Part shown: piece by piece, positions 37,253 to 50,545 of the stretch
How positions within the stretch are numbered: the stretch's first letter is position 1
Layout: each line of letters starts with the position of its first letter
Assembly: GCF_014805625.2 (NCBI RefSeq)
Contig: NW_023998456.1
Span: forward strand, 964,027-1,028,026
Length of the DNA: 64,000 nt
From: Glossina fuscipes
Lineage: Eukaryota; Arthropoda; Insecta; Diptera; Glossinidae
Reading direction: 5' to 3'
The notes under the pieces: model-generated
Seen by the model: the letters and a program-made list of their open reading frames with translations, nothing else
Databases searched by the model: none
Told to the model about the DNA's origin: nothing
Made by a program: the position numbers and the translations under genes

Positions 37253-40179
37253 GTGCAAACTGTTCGATTTCGTATTGTTTAGTAACCTGGAAGAGCTTTA
37301 TTAAATAATTCAAGCTTTCTCCTTTTAGTTTGTCTTCATTATACAACGAACTGAATTAAAATTTTTAAGATTATTAATCTTGACTAAAAAAAAAAGTTTG
37401 GTAATTATTTTCGAAACAATAGACTAAGAGCCGAACATTAGAAAATGCAATGTAAGATCTGTCGAAACCAAAGTTCTTGGTAAGGTGAGCTTTCTTAAAT
37501 AATTGAATAATTTAAAAGAACAATTATGGATAAGAAGAACTCATTGAAGCAGCAGAAGCAATAGCAGTTATCATGACGTATTATCATCAACTTTATATAC
37601 CTGATAATAGACTACTTTTCAGTTTGCCAGCCTAATGAAAAAGACGCACACTTGTTGAGAATATGAAAATGTGAGAAAGCTTTTTTTTCTTTGGAGACTT
37701 TTTATATTTGTTTATGGAGATGCTGAGTTGATTACAGAGGATTTGCAACAGTTGCTTAACGCATTTCAACCAATAACGGTATAAGATACGGAATAAACGA
37801 TTGTAATTCCGTCGACAACTTAATGCTGCAATTTCTGGAGAGAACTTCATTGTAATCTTGTAATGTAATGAATATGATAATTTCACTAAAATATTTTACG
37901 TAAAATATTTTGCATTCAAAACTTATAATGATTATCTTAAAAATAATTTACATGCAATGTGTGTGTATCGAAACGTGTGATAGCAGTGTTTTTTTTTTAA
38001 TATAAATTATAAACTACTTAAGTGCTTGATATATAATAATTAAAATTTTACTACTTGTGAATGTAAGTGCTTACAGTCTTATGAAAATATATAAATATAA
38101 ATTTTTTACAAAGTTTTCATTTTTAATTTGCTTGCACTTTGATCAATTTCCGCGTTTCGCTAATTTTAAATAGCAATCCATTCTATCAAATTATTGAGAT
38201 TATTGGCCGTTGCACACGTTTAGACAACCGAGCAAATTCTTCAAAAATATTTCTTAGATTTGATTCACATAGCGCGTACACAATTCATATTTGTATTATT
38301 CGTCACACATGCACATATTACTGTGTACATGTAAATGTGATTAAAAAAAAAAACATTTAAAGCACACAACGGATACCCAAGGGTCAAATAAACGCATTAA
38401 AAAAAATGTAAAAAAATAAAAAAAAACACAATTACTTTCCCTCACCCACACATTCAAAAGCCTGTAAATGTGAATTACTTCCGTTGTTAAGGAAACTATT
38501 AAAAAAAAGGTATGAAGTAGATTTTTACACCTATTCCGTCACCTTGCGAGATTCCATAGCAAGTATAATAAGAAGAATAAGAAGAAGTATACGTAGGCGA
38601 GAAATCTATAAACTCTTTATGATGGATTTGCATACTTCTCACTTTGAATTTTTCTGTTCTATCAGACTAAGCATGACCACGGGTACTTTAGGTATCAGCA
38701 AAATTTTCGGTTAAAGTATTCTCTCGCAAAGTGCAAACATTTCCTGAGTTGGCGGCGATTATTTGCCTTTGCGGCATGTATTCCCTGTCTTCCAATGATA
38801 TCGGTTGGATTTTTGCGAGCAGCACCTTGACAATTGTTCTTTCTCAAGTGAGTTCTTCGGACGCAATTAGTAAATATTTTCTGTATTTTGCTTTCTCAAC
38901 TTTGATAATAAAACCGACAGATAAGGAGACGCCTAGTCGTTGACTAAGAGTGAATGCATGTGAATGTTAAAAAACCGGTTCACATGTGAAGTAGAACCTC
39001 AGCTTTATGGAAAATGAGAAAATAAAATTTATTGTCTTTATAACTACTCCATAATTGAAATCGAGTCAATCCGGTATTGAATTTTGAACAAGAAGTGTTC
39101 GAAAAGTTAACACAAGGATAACTGAATCGTCGCAGCGAAGCGTTAATGGCGACGCCATAATTGTTGATCGTTTGGTGTCAACTCTTCCTATGATTGCGAA
39201 GGAAAATTTACTGATTGTTTATCCACGCTGGGCTTAGACGAAGGTACGAACCAATGGCACAATACTTGTTCGAGCTAACAGTGATCCGTTGCTACAATTC
39301 AATTTACGACTGGTTGCACTTTGAAAAATTATGAAATGAACGCCTGCTATAACCTATAAATCATTTACGGAATTCAATTTGAGGGATTTGAAGGAGACAA
39401 TTGCTAAGATATTTAAATCGATACAAATTCTTAACTTTAAATTTATTTATTCTGGCGAGTCTGAAATTTTTCTTATTGACTCTCCACATGTTTGGTTCAG
39501 TTTCCTTTTGAGGTTATGTCGCGATATCGTTATTTCACTGACCTATTGATGTCTTTGGGATGTATTTGTAGAATTGATTTGGTCATCCGCGCTCGAAACA
39601 GTTCGTAGTGGAGCGAGCGAAAACATCGAGTTTATTGAGAACGAAATTCACTGAGGGGTATTCTAGAGGGAAATATTCATAGGCTTGAAACAAGTAAGGT
39701 AACAATATTTGGTTATGGCCGGCTATTAATTAATATCATAAAAATGGGAAGGAATGCTTCACCTTTTACTTCACTAAAAAATTAATCTGCCATGTCGTAA
39801 CGTTCGTCATAATCACTTTACATAAAACCTTTCATCTACCAGGTCGTGGTGTCCAGCATATTTATTTTGGAATGAACGCATTTTTAGGCAGACAATACGT
39901 CTTCAGCTGATGAATCTACAAAATAGTTTTAAACATTCTTGTTCATTCCTTGTTTACCTTATAATTAATAATCAGAGAACATCGAAAAAATGAAAAAAAA
40001 AAATTTAATCACTTGTGGTTTTTTGTGTCCATGACTGATTTTTTCCATTCGTGCACATAAATAGTAGAGTTTTACGTAAGGTAAACGCGGAAAATTTCAG
40101 CCTATTTCTATATTTGTTTAATTTGTCAGAAAAGAGTTAAAATCCACGAATTTTTGGTTAGAAAAACGGAGTTGCATTC

Positions 40180-40460
40180 AGTTTACGATTCACTGCGGGT
40201 TTGTGTACTAACCATTTTGGCCCGTTTTCAATAGTAACTAGCGTGCAAAGACTTCCAATGGTTCCATCAAATATGAAATCTGTAGCTTTATTTTTGCGGC
40301 CAGGAAAAAGTTCACAACCGACGGACGGGTGGACATATTAAATTCGATTTAACATTTGATACTGATCAAGATATATATGCTTTGTGGGGTCTCTTCCTGA
40401 CAAAATGAATATATCCCTCATTTTTGCGATGAGGACATACGGACATATAAACGGATTGGT
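40180..40460. repeat. Dispersed repeat family B, copy 1
   Basis: Contains TTTTTGCGGCCAGGAAAA, a GACGGACGGGTGGACA stretch, TGCTTTGTGGGGTCTCTTCC and ATATCCCTCATTTTTGCGA. The same ordered blocks occur at 51060-51260. It differs from family A. The type is unknown; it may be the 3' end of a retroelement. Confidence 0.55.
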
Positions 40461-41065
40461 TTAATCAATTCAGAATTTCGCGCTGATCGAGAATGCTTTA
40501 TAAGATTTCTGATGCTTGCTTTTCGATGTTGTTGTAGACATTATGGCAAGATGAGTATACGCCTCATCCATCAGTGCTGGGTATAATAATATATAAAAGT
40601 TGTAAGCGTTGAGTCTATAATTAAGCAAACCAGAAGGAAACTGCTTTGATCGACAGAATTCCTCAGTTTAAACAATTTATTCATTTATTTATGCAGATCT
40701 CTCAATGCAAGTATGTTTTTTGTGCCGTATAAATGCTTGTTTTACTCCAGTTCATACTTTTGTTAATTACTTGGGCGAAACTTGTGACCTTTTAGTGGTC
40801 CTGGTACGACAAGTCTCGTTTAGTCTTAAGTGATAAGCGTCACTCAGTTGTAATGATTTAATGATTAATCATTGATTAATAAACTTAAATATAAATTTAA
40901 ACTTAAACTTGTAATCTTGTGATCTCCTAAAGGCTCTATTCAATTACTTTCAGTCCGCATTCTGTCTGGCCTAAACTGTTAACTGTTGAGTTCTTCCTTC
41001 TTAAAGTGGTTGGAGTTTTAACTGAATGTAGAACATTTTTCAATCCAAAAGATTCTTTGCTATTA

Positions 41066-41290
41066 TTATACCATACACAGCGATACAAAGTATATTAAGT
41101 TTATGCGGACATATGTAACAAGCAGAAGTGCTTGGGATACGACCACCTTTTATTACATCGATCAATTCAGAATCATTTTCTCAATTGATTTAAGCTTGTC
41201 TCTCCGTCCGTCCGTCCGTCTGATCTTCTGTCCATATAAGTTTGTGTTCAGGCCACAGGTCGCCAGGTTTGAGAAATTTTATCCCACCTA
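41066..41290 (+). repeat. Family A repeat copy
   Basis: Begins ATTATACCATACACAGCG and GTATATTAAGTTTATGCGGA, with CACCTTTTATTACATCGATC, TTGATTTAAGCTTGTCTCTC and a CCGT-reiterated stretch (CCGTCCGTCCGTCCGTCTG). Confidence 0.65.
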
Positions 41291-41992
41291 AAATGCTAAC
41301 CGTTTGCGGACTTCTTATTAAAGTCGTTGGGATTTAAATTGAAAGTAGAACATTTTTAAACCTAATAATAGCACAATGAAAAATATGTTATGAAAACATT
41401 ACATGTTTCCCATTACTAAAACTCTTACAATTAACTTAGTAAATTAAAAGTTACTTTGTATTACATACGTACGGGTTCTCTGGCGTGCAGCATAGAAAAA
41501 GTAAATGTTTTATTTACAGGTTGAAATGTGAAATAAAAACCGAACCCTTAGGCAAGAGAAGAAATTATTAATGATAGCTGTCCATACCTTGTTAAGGTTA
41601 CGGACATCTACTTATCATACAATGCTGTGCTGGGCTATCTGTCTAATAAAGAAAAGAAACAAGAAAAATCAAGAATAAAATATCTTTAGCTAAAAAATAA
41701 TTTTTCCCGTTTTTTTTATTTATATGCCGGTATATTTATGTCATTGCCCATAAAAGATTTCCTTTTCACTTTCGTAGCCAGCACTTAAAACTTGTTGACT
41801 AATAATTGTATGCTTGAGAATTTGTGAAATCCGTAGTAAAGAAGAAATGCGACATAATTATGCTGTTGGATATGGATAAACTTGGATTATTTATTATTTT
41901 TAAAGAAAGACTTTGCATGAGTGAGAGGCAATCTAAACGTAATAGCTAGGGGTCGAAATCCATGAATCTTTTGTCGCCTTTTATTCTTTTGA

Positions 41993-44339
41993 TTAAGATT
42001 TCCTGTCAACGATTACGTCATTGTAACGTATAACGACATCTATCATTGACATGTTCGGGAACTTGTTTATAAGTTCCCCCAAAGATTTTTCAGGCAAACG
42101 TCTATCGAACGGATAGCCCATACTGCGATTGTCCGGATAGAGTTTATCTTTCAAACCACAAAACGATGACGAATCGCCGCATACGCTTGGCCTGCAATGT
42201 TGGTAGTAATAGTGACAACGAAATTATTGGAAAATATTTTTATTTTTTCTTTGCTGGACTTACTGATCCTGGGTTTGTTGAACTTCATCTCCGGTGTAAT
42301 CCGATATCATAACAAAAAGATCAAAAGCCATGCCTTCGGGTCTGCCCTTTGGTAAAAGCAAATGCTCAGGCCAACCGCATCCACAGAAACGGAATTCAGC
42401 GAGCTGACGTTCGTCAGTGGGCTGATATTTTGGCCCAAGCCTACGGAAACTGCGTTCGTATGGAATGGTAACGCTTGAACTATTCGACGATTGGTGTATA
42501 TTATTCATACCAGGTACCACTGAAAGCAAGCTCGCATTTAACACAACAATTTCGTAGCACGCTATAATTTTACAATTTCACTTACAAGTTTCGGTGAATC
42601 GATCTAATTCGATTGCGAGTAATCGTTGTTCGTTTAAGGTTAAGAGTGTGCCCCGTTCGTCAGATTTCGGGCAAATGAATATGCGAAAAGTTCCCCTCTT
42701 TGGTACATTTTCCGCATTATTGACATTAATAGCATATTCGAATGGTGCGTGCTGTAAGTGAGTGAAAGTGGCGTATATATTGCCTTTTGGGCCAAAATCT
42801 AAACCGGCTGCTAAATCTACATCCGATTTCTCCATATAAGTCAATAAGGTGTTGGGGCTGGCCTTTTGACTGGCGGTTTGAATGCGAACCTCAAATTTCG
42901 AAACATGAATGCCTTGATATGCTAGATCGGCATCTTCATAAGGCGAGAGAAGTTCTTTGTGGCGATTGAAGATGCTATCAATGTAGCCATGCCATCTATA
43001 AAAAATGGGATCACGCATAGCAGTAGTCACATCGCCCATTACACCGAAATCTTCAAGGAAGCGTGAATCAGGATCATGACAGCATGAAATCGCATTGTGT
43101 CCTTCGTTGTGTAGACTGCCATAAAATTGAGGATTAATTGACAATTGTGTGGATTCTATGATATCTCCGAGAATATCGATCCCCTTCTTCGGATCCAAGG
43201 GTATGTTGTTACCTTTAGTCTAGGAGATCGTGTAAAATGATAATAGCGTTGAGCTTGAAAATGATCAACGAATGGAACTTACATCGGTTACGAAACCTTG
43301 ATCGATTGCTTGTATTATGCGATTCGCCCAGCGTTCCAGATCAGCGATTTCTAACTTGGCATCCTCGCGATCGATGTCGTGCAATTTGCTAAACGCAGAA
43401 CGGGCGGGATAAGTGCGATTGTTTAAACTGCTCATAATTTTTGGGAAATAACCCTCGGCAATCGGCTCTCTAATATTGTTCAGAATTTTTATCTTTGCGA
43501 GACCGTTGCAAAAACGTTCGACATTGTAGCGGGCAATGATTTGATGATGCATATAATAGAATAGTTCACCGCGGCGATCCTTCTTTACAATCTCATCAGC
43601 GCCATAACCAGGGTAAACTAAATGCCAGTGCCAATGATGACTGTTAACCCCAATATCCTCACGGAAATAACTCATACGCTGTTCCTCTTCACGATCCGAA
43701 GCTGTGTAATTGCGTGGAATATCAATGTGACGCTAAGTTAAGGAGAAAGAAAAAATATTTTAATGCGTAAAAATTGTTTAAAATTTGGATATAATTTACT
43801 CTATCTCCGGTATTGCGAACCAATTCACCTTCGGCACGAGCATCTTTGAAAACGGCTGGCTCAACGAAGTTTTGAGGGAACATCTCAGCAATTGGTTTGA
43901 TTGCAAAGTTTTTAGTATCTTTACGATGCTGGACAGCGACCGCATAGCAATATTGAAATAGAAACGGATTGACTCGATCCTTGACATAAGCGCACGTGGC
44001 AATGAATAATTCTTCGGTCTCGGCATTCAACAAAATATCAATTAATCGGGCAGCTATTGAACGATGTAAGCTATTGAAAAGCGAAAATTGCTTACGCTTT
44101 CCAACGGGCTTTGTAAAAGTCAAGTCGGGCTTTTTGGTTAATTCACGTAACGGGATCTTTATGTCGACATCTTCGCTAAAGCGCGATAGAATGTCTTCCT
44201 TTACGTCGGAATACTGTTCGCTGTAGAAGCTATCGGGTATATCGAAGACAGCCTTGCCGTCGTCACGAGCTGTGAAGACCGGTTCAAGTGGACGTTCGAA
44301 AAGCAATTCTAACGCTTTCCTATTAGTTGGATTAGACAT
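41993..44339 (-). CDS. PPO1: Prophenoloxidase PPO1, complete five-exon gene
   Basis: Exons on the - strand are 43800-44339, 43283-43732, 42586-43219, 42264-42519 and 41993-42191; all introns are GT/AG and phases join cleanly to 692 residues, the usual PPO length. PPO is the copper zymogen that oxidises mono- and diphenols to quinones for melanisation in wound healing and immunity. CuA ligands are H213, H217 (SHHWHWHLVYP) and H243 (YYMHHQ). CuB ligands are H367, H371 (LHNEGHN) and H407 (FYRWH). The zymogen activation site is R53-F54 (LSRFSED). The thioester-like GCGWP motif is at 588-592. There is no signal peptide, as expected for PPOs released by crystal-cell rupture. It resembles Drosophila PPO1 more than PPO2 or PPO3 (FREDIGVNSHHWHWHLVYP, CGLKDKLYPD near the end). 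No damage is seen. Confidence 0.97.
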
Positions 44340-44377
44340 TTTGCGTATAATAGCTGATGTAAGACTGAAAACTTAAC

Positions 44378-44411
44378 TGTGGTCTTCGCAATAAATTTCT
44401 CCAAATTTATA
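44378..44411 (-). promoter_or_regulatory. PPO1: PPO1 core promoter (TATA and initiator)
   Basis: On the - strand, TATAAAT lies at 44405-44411. About 33 bases downstream, CACAGTT near 44378 fits an arthropod initiator, leaving a short 5'UTR of about 40 bases before the ATG at 44339. A second initiator-like TCAGT sits near 44366. Spacing and lack of upstream ATGs support it; there is no experimental evidence. Confidence 0.5.
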
Positions 44412-45084
44412 CAAAATTTTATGTTCGCATGAAATAAAAAAATAGATAAAAACTTTATATAAATAAAAAAAAGAAAAAAAAAAAGTTATTGCGATAATTT
44501 TGGAAAACCGCAAAAATGTGGAACACAACCGCATTCGAAAAATTTATTTTCACTGACCGACAAACGTAACGGTAATTCAAATAAATATTTTTATATATGT
44601 GTACACTGGCATTAATATTAAATTGATCGCGCGTTGCATCTCTTTTAAGGGTTGGAGAAGCTATTAATAAATACGTAAAATAGCGTAAAGAGCAGGAGTT
44701 TTTTCTTTTTTCTTAATACCTTTTCTTCCAAACCAAGTTATAGTCAGTCTCGTTCTATGCAATTAATTCACCGCTTCATTTGCGGTTTATATTCCAGTGG
44801 TCCAACAAATTCTTTTTATCACCTTGTGCTCATTTTCACAGTACACTTGTCTACTCCTTCTATAATAAACCTCACGTTATGAGAATTGTTTTTATTGCGT
44901 ACAATTTTTTTTTTTTTTTTTTGAGGTCTGAAAGTAAATAAAAGTCAATGTACGAGTTGAATGTGAATATATGCCCCAACAATTCTTGGGGCAGTTATCA
45001 CGAATTTCGTTTTGCAGCAGAACATTTTTTGTAAGATTTTATTTTATATCGTATTGTTTTAAAGCGCTTGAAACAAGACTTTTG
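44412..45084. other. PPO1 upstream region
   Basis: AT-rich with poly(A) and poly(T) runs. Enhancer sites for immune or crystal-cell factors could lie here, but I cannot single any out with confidence. Confidence 0.4.
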
Positions 45085-46010
45085 ATACCCTACATTACAG
45101 CACCGGAACAAGAGTATATTGAGACAGGCAGACAGAACGAACCAGACAAGGTTAGACACATTGGGATGGGAAATGATTTTGATTTTATCAGTACAAGCCA
45201 ACATGGATCTGTTTTAAGTCCTTATTGGAATTGTATACATCCACACAAGCTTAATGTACATAGATCAGGAGAGGTAGGATAGAGAAGATATAGTAATGGT
45301 ATATCGACTCTGTTTATGCGCTACACAACTTGTGGTAGACGAGTATATTAAGTTTGTACGAGTGTATGCAAGACACAAAAGAACTTGAAAACTTGAGCTA
45401 CTTTTTACTATACAGATCGATTTAGGACCACTTTCTGAATAAACCTAAACTTGCCTGTCCGTCTCTCCATCTTCTTTTCAAGCCCGCAGGCCGCAACTAT
45501 TGAGAAGTTGTGAGACGAAATTTGTCACAGTGGGTCACTCTAGCTCGGACAAGAATCTCACTGAAAATTGCGTGGATCGGATAACATTTTCGAGCACTTA
45601 TCAAAGAACGGCTTATATTGCAAAATCATTATGTGAATAATTGCATTAAACGAAATGCTGTAGGGTATTCAATTGTGGACCCTGTTCACCTAGCTCTTTT
45701 TGTTTGTTTAATTAAGGCTGCTTTCATAGTATATGCTTACCTATATACCCTACACCCGGTACCTTTTGCGGTATAAGCGCACACCAAGATAGACTGGATG
45801 TATGCAATATTCACAAGGACAAGGAGGAGACAGAGCCACATTTTATTATGCTGATCAATTCAGAATCATTTCTCACGCTTGCCTACAGATAGCAGTTTTT
45901 GCGACATTTTGATCCAATTTTGTAAACTAACATCTAAATGGCGACCACTTCCCATATAATCCCCTATTCTATGTGTAACTGTAGGGTTGTTCGGGTTATT
46001 TAATTGTGAA
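45085..46010 (+). repeat. Cluster of three adjacent family A copies
   Basis: Copies begin at about 45085 (ATACCCTACATTACAGC, mixed orientation inside), 45315 (TGCGCTACACAACTTGTGG) and 45749 (TATACCCTACACCCGG). The middle copy, to about 45690, is nearly full length and ends GTAGGGTATTCAATTGTGGA. The open frame at 44971-45282 runs through the first copy and is not a gene. Confidence 0.65.
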
Positions 46011-47380
46011 TCGTGGCCAATTGTAATGTTTTTGGTGCTTTCAATTTACAAAATGCGCTTCTTTAAAGTCAACTATGCAGATAGATTGAGAAATGACTAG
46101 AGCACGAGTCTAAGTGGGTTCCTCGCTAAGATGCTATTGAGAAATCGGATTGAAGTTTTGCTTACCTTCAATGGCGAGACGAAGCATCAACTCTTATAGT
46201 TATCACTTATCCTGTCAATCTACGAAGTTTGTAATTAGCTTTGAATTAATCAATCTGATGACGTAATGTCAGATACATGTGATGGATGACTAAGAACTTT
46301 CTATTTCCCTTTTTTGTTGTTTCACTGATGTGAAACAATAATTTTTTTTCCAGCCACTTACTACTGTTAGCCTTTTCTCTTTGAAACTGTATAAAGATGG
46401 TTTACGGTATACTTTGACATCGACAGTTTGTCTTGATTACCTACTGAAGTAGCATTGGAACATTTTCTATCTCTATGTCTATGTCTATGTCTATAAACGA
46501 CGACATGAGTGTGTAGTTTTGCAAAACTGTGGACGATGTTATAATTTTACAATATGTCTTCCTCTTCTTGACATTTGTTCCTAAGCTATTCGTAAAAAGG
46601 CTACTTTTTGTCTTTGGAAATTAGTTTTCAAAAAACTTTTCCTCAGAATATGTAATGAGACATGAGGACAATAATTTTATATTCGTTATTGAAAAATTGA
46701 TGTACACTAGACTTGACGTTCCGTTTGTGGTGACATCCTTTGCAAATTTAATCCCCTTGTTCATTTGTCCACCTGCCATCCGCTTACAAAACTGTGGTAA
46801 GATGGAAAGAGGAAACTTCGCAGTGTTCCTTGAGCGCTACAGACGCCAAAGTATGAAAATATACTCCATTAGTTATGTCGTTTATAACACAGAGAAACAT
46901 ACATCGAACTACCTTTTGTCCGCCCATCCGCTCGTCTATCGCTGTAGCTTAATCTTTAATGCCAGTATCCTATAATATTGAATGGGCTCATGCGATTTTC
47001 TCCACTTTTTATAGGCCTTGTAGGCTCGTCCGTAGAATATTTTTGCCTATCGCAGTCTGTGTGTGTTCGTTGGTCCATTTTAAACGTCAAGTTGGTTGTA
47101 AAAACTTCTTCTTGTTGAGATTTGAGAGTCAATAAAAATCCATAATGTAAGCCACTTATCCACTTATTAAAACTGAAGCAAACATTATCTAAATCCCGAT
47201 AAAAGGTCAATGCTCCAGTTAAAATATGTGGCCTTAACTGGATGACTTTAAGCACTTACCTGCACAAATCCCGTTGGATAAGATGAAAATGTTTCGCTTG
47301 AAGACCAACTACATGCAAATTTAAAGCGATAAAATGTTGAATTCGGTTTTTATAAATTTTAAAATCGATGACTATCGCAA
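46011..47380. other. Noncoding between repeats
   Basis: No exon recognised. Open frames at 46655-46975 (+) and 46956-47255 (-) have no identifiable motif and no splice context, and I leave them out. Confidence 0.4.
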
Positions 47381-47637
47381 ATTCCGTAAAATGCATCGCC
47401 AAATCTCCTTGACGATCCTATCAAACTAGTATTGCCTTCATTTTACAATCGATTCGTGAAATGCATCAGCAAATCTCCTTGACAATCCTACCAAACTACC
47501 ATTGCCTTCATTTTATATTCGATCCGTAAAACGCATCGCCAAATCTCCTTGACGATCCTACTAAACTACCATTGCCCTCATTTTACAATCGATCCGTGAA
47601 ATGCATCCTTGACGATCCTACCAAACTAATATTGCTT
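47381..47637. repeat. 70-bp tandem repeat, about 3.6 units
   Basis: Units start near 47385, 47455, 47525 and 47595 (CGTRAAATGCATC). Each contains CAAATCTCCTTGACGATCCT and ACCATTGCCTTCATTTTA. The period is exactly 70; the last unit has an internal deletion and is truncated. Units differ by several substitutions, so this is a mature minisatellite. Confidence 0.9.
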
Positions 47638-49195
47638 TAAAATTGCTTTAGTTATTTGATTCATATAAATATTTATTTAAAATTGAAGAAAAGTTTATTC
47701 AAACTAAAATTTGTATCAGTTTTGCTTATTATTATCCCTTTGTTAGCATGTACCACTGGACTTTTGAATGAAATCAGTGAAAATATATAAACGTTTCATT
47801 CTTCATTTGCATAAATTATTACTGATAGACGAAGCCATCGTATACAAAGAATATTTGTGTCATAAACGAATTTTATTAATGTAACGCAAGTCTGGTGGTA
47901 CTTGAAGTAGAGCGCTTTCTGAGTGAAGGGAACCTCAAAGGAGAGAGAGTTTGCATTTTTGTTTAGTTTTTCCTTTTCTTTTTGCGAATGTTGACACACT
48001 TTAGTTTTTATTATTTATGATATGAATGGAAAATATCAGAATTTTGGGAAACGATGTTACGATGTTACGTACTAGAGTAAACATTTCAACTTTCAAGCGA
48101 AACTCGGCAGCATTTCATTTATTTTGGTTAAGACCACAAACTTTGGCCTTACACCAAACTAAAAAAAAGTTATGGTACGAGTTGTCGTTGAAAGGAAAGT
48201 TAAAGGATAAGTACGAAAATTTCTTTTTACTTATATTGAAACGCATTCCAATACTGAGTGGAATCTTCGGTTAGCGAAAAAAACTGTAGTCATTTTCACT
48301 AGAAAGTGAAATTATATTTATGTATGCGTTTAAATCGCACAAAGTCAAGTTAAAGTAAATGTGACACAGTATAGATAGAATTTCTCTGCAGTCTTCTCGA
48401 TTTGATTGTTCCAGATCAACGGTCACCAAAGTGGTCAAGAGTCGATATGCTTGGATCTTGTGTACTTCAGTTTACGCAACTTGTTAACTTGCGTTCGTTT
48501 AATTCTAAATTTCAATGTAAGTTATAGGTGTTTGTTTGTCTGCTTATTCATGTAATTCTGTTATCTACTGACCATAGTCAATGATTGCATGTTGCAAGGC
48601 AATCCATTTAAGGTACGTCATCCTTTTCAGTTTTCTTTTATCTTGTTTACTTTGCATTTTTTGCGAAATCATTTTGATTTGTCAAATTTTGCAGATTTGG
48701 CAAAAGTGATTGTGAACATTGTAACTATGAACCAAAATTTATTTGTGTAATATTTTTGGAAGAATTGCTCTAAATGCTCTAAGTCAGTTGTAGTTTTTAA
48801 ACTCATAAACTAAATAAAGTTTCTTCTCATTGATTAGATGCAATTAAATGCTCGCCTCATTTCTCATTTGTCTGATCGTTATTTCGTTTATTTCCATTGA
48901 CTCTTCGTTCCAAGTGCTGAGGGGCGATAAATAAAATTAAGCTGACTTAATATGGATGCAGCGTTTGAATTAAGTAGACGGCAAGATAACAAGATTTTTT
49001 CTTTTGGATCCTCCATGAATTCTTTAGTTATGCTTAGAGGTCGACCCGATCTAGTTGCTTAGTAGATATTCAATGAATGAATGAATGCTCTGGAAAATTT
49101 TGCTCTGGTAATCTTGCGAAGAATCGTCATTCATATCCTTCTCATTGGTTGATATAAAATATATAGATTTTGTATCAATATAAAATATAAACCAT
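47638..49195. other. Noncoding, AT-rich
   Basis: No gene seen. The open frame at 48026-48274 (+) lacks recognisable motifs. Confidence 0.4.
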
Positions 49196-49500
49196 TATAT
49201 CCTACGCCACTTGTGGTACAAGACTATATATAAGGGACAGATCCACAATTTATTACGCCGATCGGTTCAGAATGACTCGCTAACTCTCCGGTTAAGTGTA
49301 ACGTACAGATCGCGACTTTTGAGAAATTCTGATGAAATTTGGTTTGCTTACGTGTTTTAGTCCAGGGACAAACACTATTGAAAATGGTTCAGATCGGACC
49401 ACTTTCCAGATAAAATTTTATTTTGAAAACTCATGTAAATAACTGTAGGCTGTTGTACGGTATTTAATGGTGGTCCATGGTTCGCTGAAGCGCTTTTATC
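49196..49500 (+). repeat. Family A repeat, near complete
   Basis: Starts TATATCCTACGCCACTTGTG, has ATTACGCCGATCGGTTCAGA, GAAATTCTGATGAAATTTGG, GAAAATGGTTCAGATCGGAC and ends TGTACGGTATTTAATGGTGG. It is among the best copies for defining both ends. Confidence 0.7.
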
Positions 49501-50434
49501 TGTTTAAAAATTACATGAGTTTTTTTCTTTCCTTAACCACTCTTTTAACGGGAGTCAATAAGAGCATAGTAAATTTTATGAGGTCAAATGCCTTTGTGTG
49601 CAAGCTGCCTGTGCTGAGAAGCACAGTCCGCTTTTGATGCATTGATAATGCTTCCCCTTTCTCACTTGAATAAGAAAAATGATTCTCCTTAGAACTGAGT
49701 TACTCCGTCGAGAGCGTAATCAAATTGTTCGCAAAATTCTTTCCATTTTATGGAACTTCTTTCGATGAATCAAAAATTTTTTTCACTAGCCTGAAAAAAT
49801 CTCTATTCAGAACAGTTAAGATGGTTTAATAAAAGTGAAAAGTGAAGGGTGTATTAGTTATTTACCTTATGGAAATTTCGATTTTCAAAACTTTTTGCAA
49901 CATGCGGTGACTTTGCTAAAGTTGATTAAGACAGGCATGAAAGCAATCAGAACATTCAGAGTATTTGTTACGGAGTCTCTTGTTCCAACAAGAAGATTCA
50001 AGTTTGAGTTAACATGAGTCGGCCGTAAATTTGAATCATTTCAGAAGCGCTACATAGTTTCCAAGATCGGCTGTGACAAAGTCGGCGTTGTAAGTAGAAA
50101 ATATATTGAAAGCATAGATTATTTGCTAAAGGGTTCTTCGACAATTTCGAGACAATTTGTGTCGACAAGGTGATGTAAAAAAGTTAGTTTCCACAGCACT
50201 TTCATGAAATTGTTATTATCAAAATGAATAGTCCTACGGATAATGCTTAGTGAGTAGTGGATAAGAGCAGTTGAAGTTTACTTTAAAGCCGTATTAAACT
50301 CATAAATGGAAATATATTTGCATCTAATCTTATGGATGTCGCAAAAAAGCCTAGAGAACTTAACATCTATATAATATTCGACTTTATTAACGCTGTTAAA
50401 TTATCCATCTTATCTATAATAGTCAAAAAAAACA

Positions 50435-50545
50435 AAAAGAAGAGCCGGTAGACTTAGTTGTTATCCTCGCTCGTCCTACTCTTTAGTCCTACAATTTATT
50501 TCTATGATCTAAACAATTTGCAATAATAATGAATAAGAAAATTAT
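50435..50545 (+). mobile_element. Degenerate tRNA-derived SINE copy (possible)
   Basis: GAGCCGGTAGACTTAGTTG, then CTTTAGTCCTACAATTTATT and TCTATGATCTAAACAATTTG, before an AATAATAAT-like end, matches the body and tail of the SINE at 22412-22565 with many substitutions. The head is eroded. Confidence 0.4.

Larger units (their letters stand above)
36246..41992. other. Intergenic between Cap-G and PPO1
   Basis: No exon recognised. It contains the 66-bp duplication at 37121-37252, a family B repeat at about 40180-40460, a family A copy at 41066-41290 and poly(A) runs. Open frames at 38484-38714 and 38731-38943 have no recognisable motif. Confidence 0.5.

Noticed and set aside
43996..44226. Open frame on the + strand across PPO1 exon 1
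   Set aside because: Antisense shadow of the PPO1 coding sequence, with no motif of its own.
41993..44339. PPO1 as a pseudogene because the frame is split into several pieces
   Set aside because: Every break is a canonical GT/AG intron with matching phase, and all catalytic residues are kept.
44971..45282. 103-codon frame on the + strand
   Set aside because: It runs through a family A repeat and has no protein-family resemblance.
47381..47637. Regular repeats that might be a CRISPR array
   Set aside because: The whole 70-base unit repeats, with no unique spacers, and the window is a eukaryotic genome with introns.
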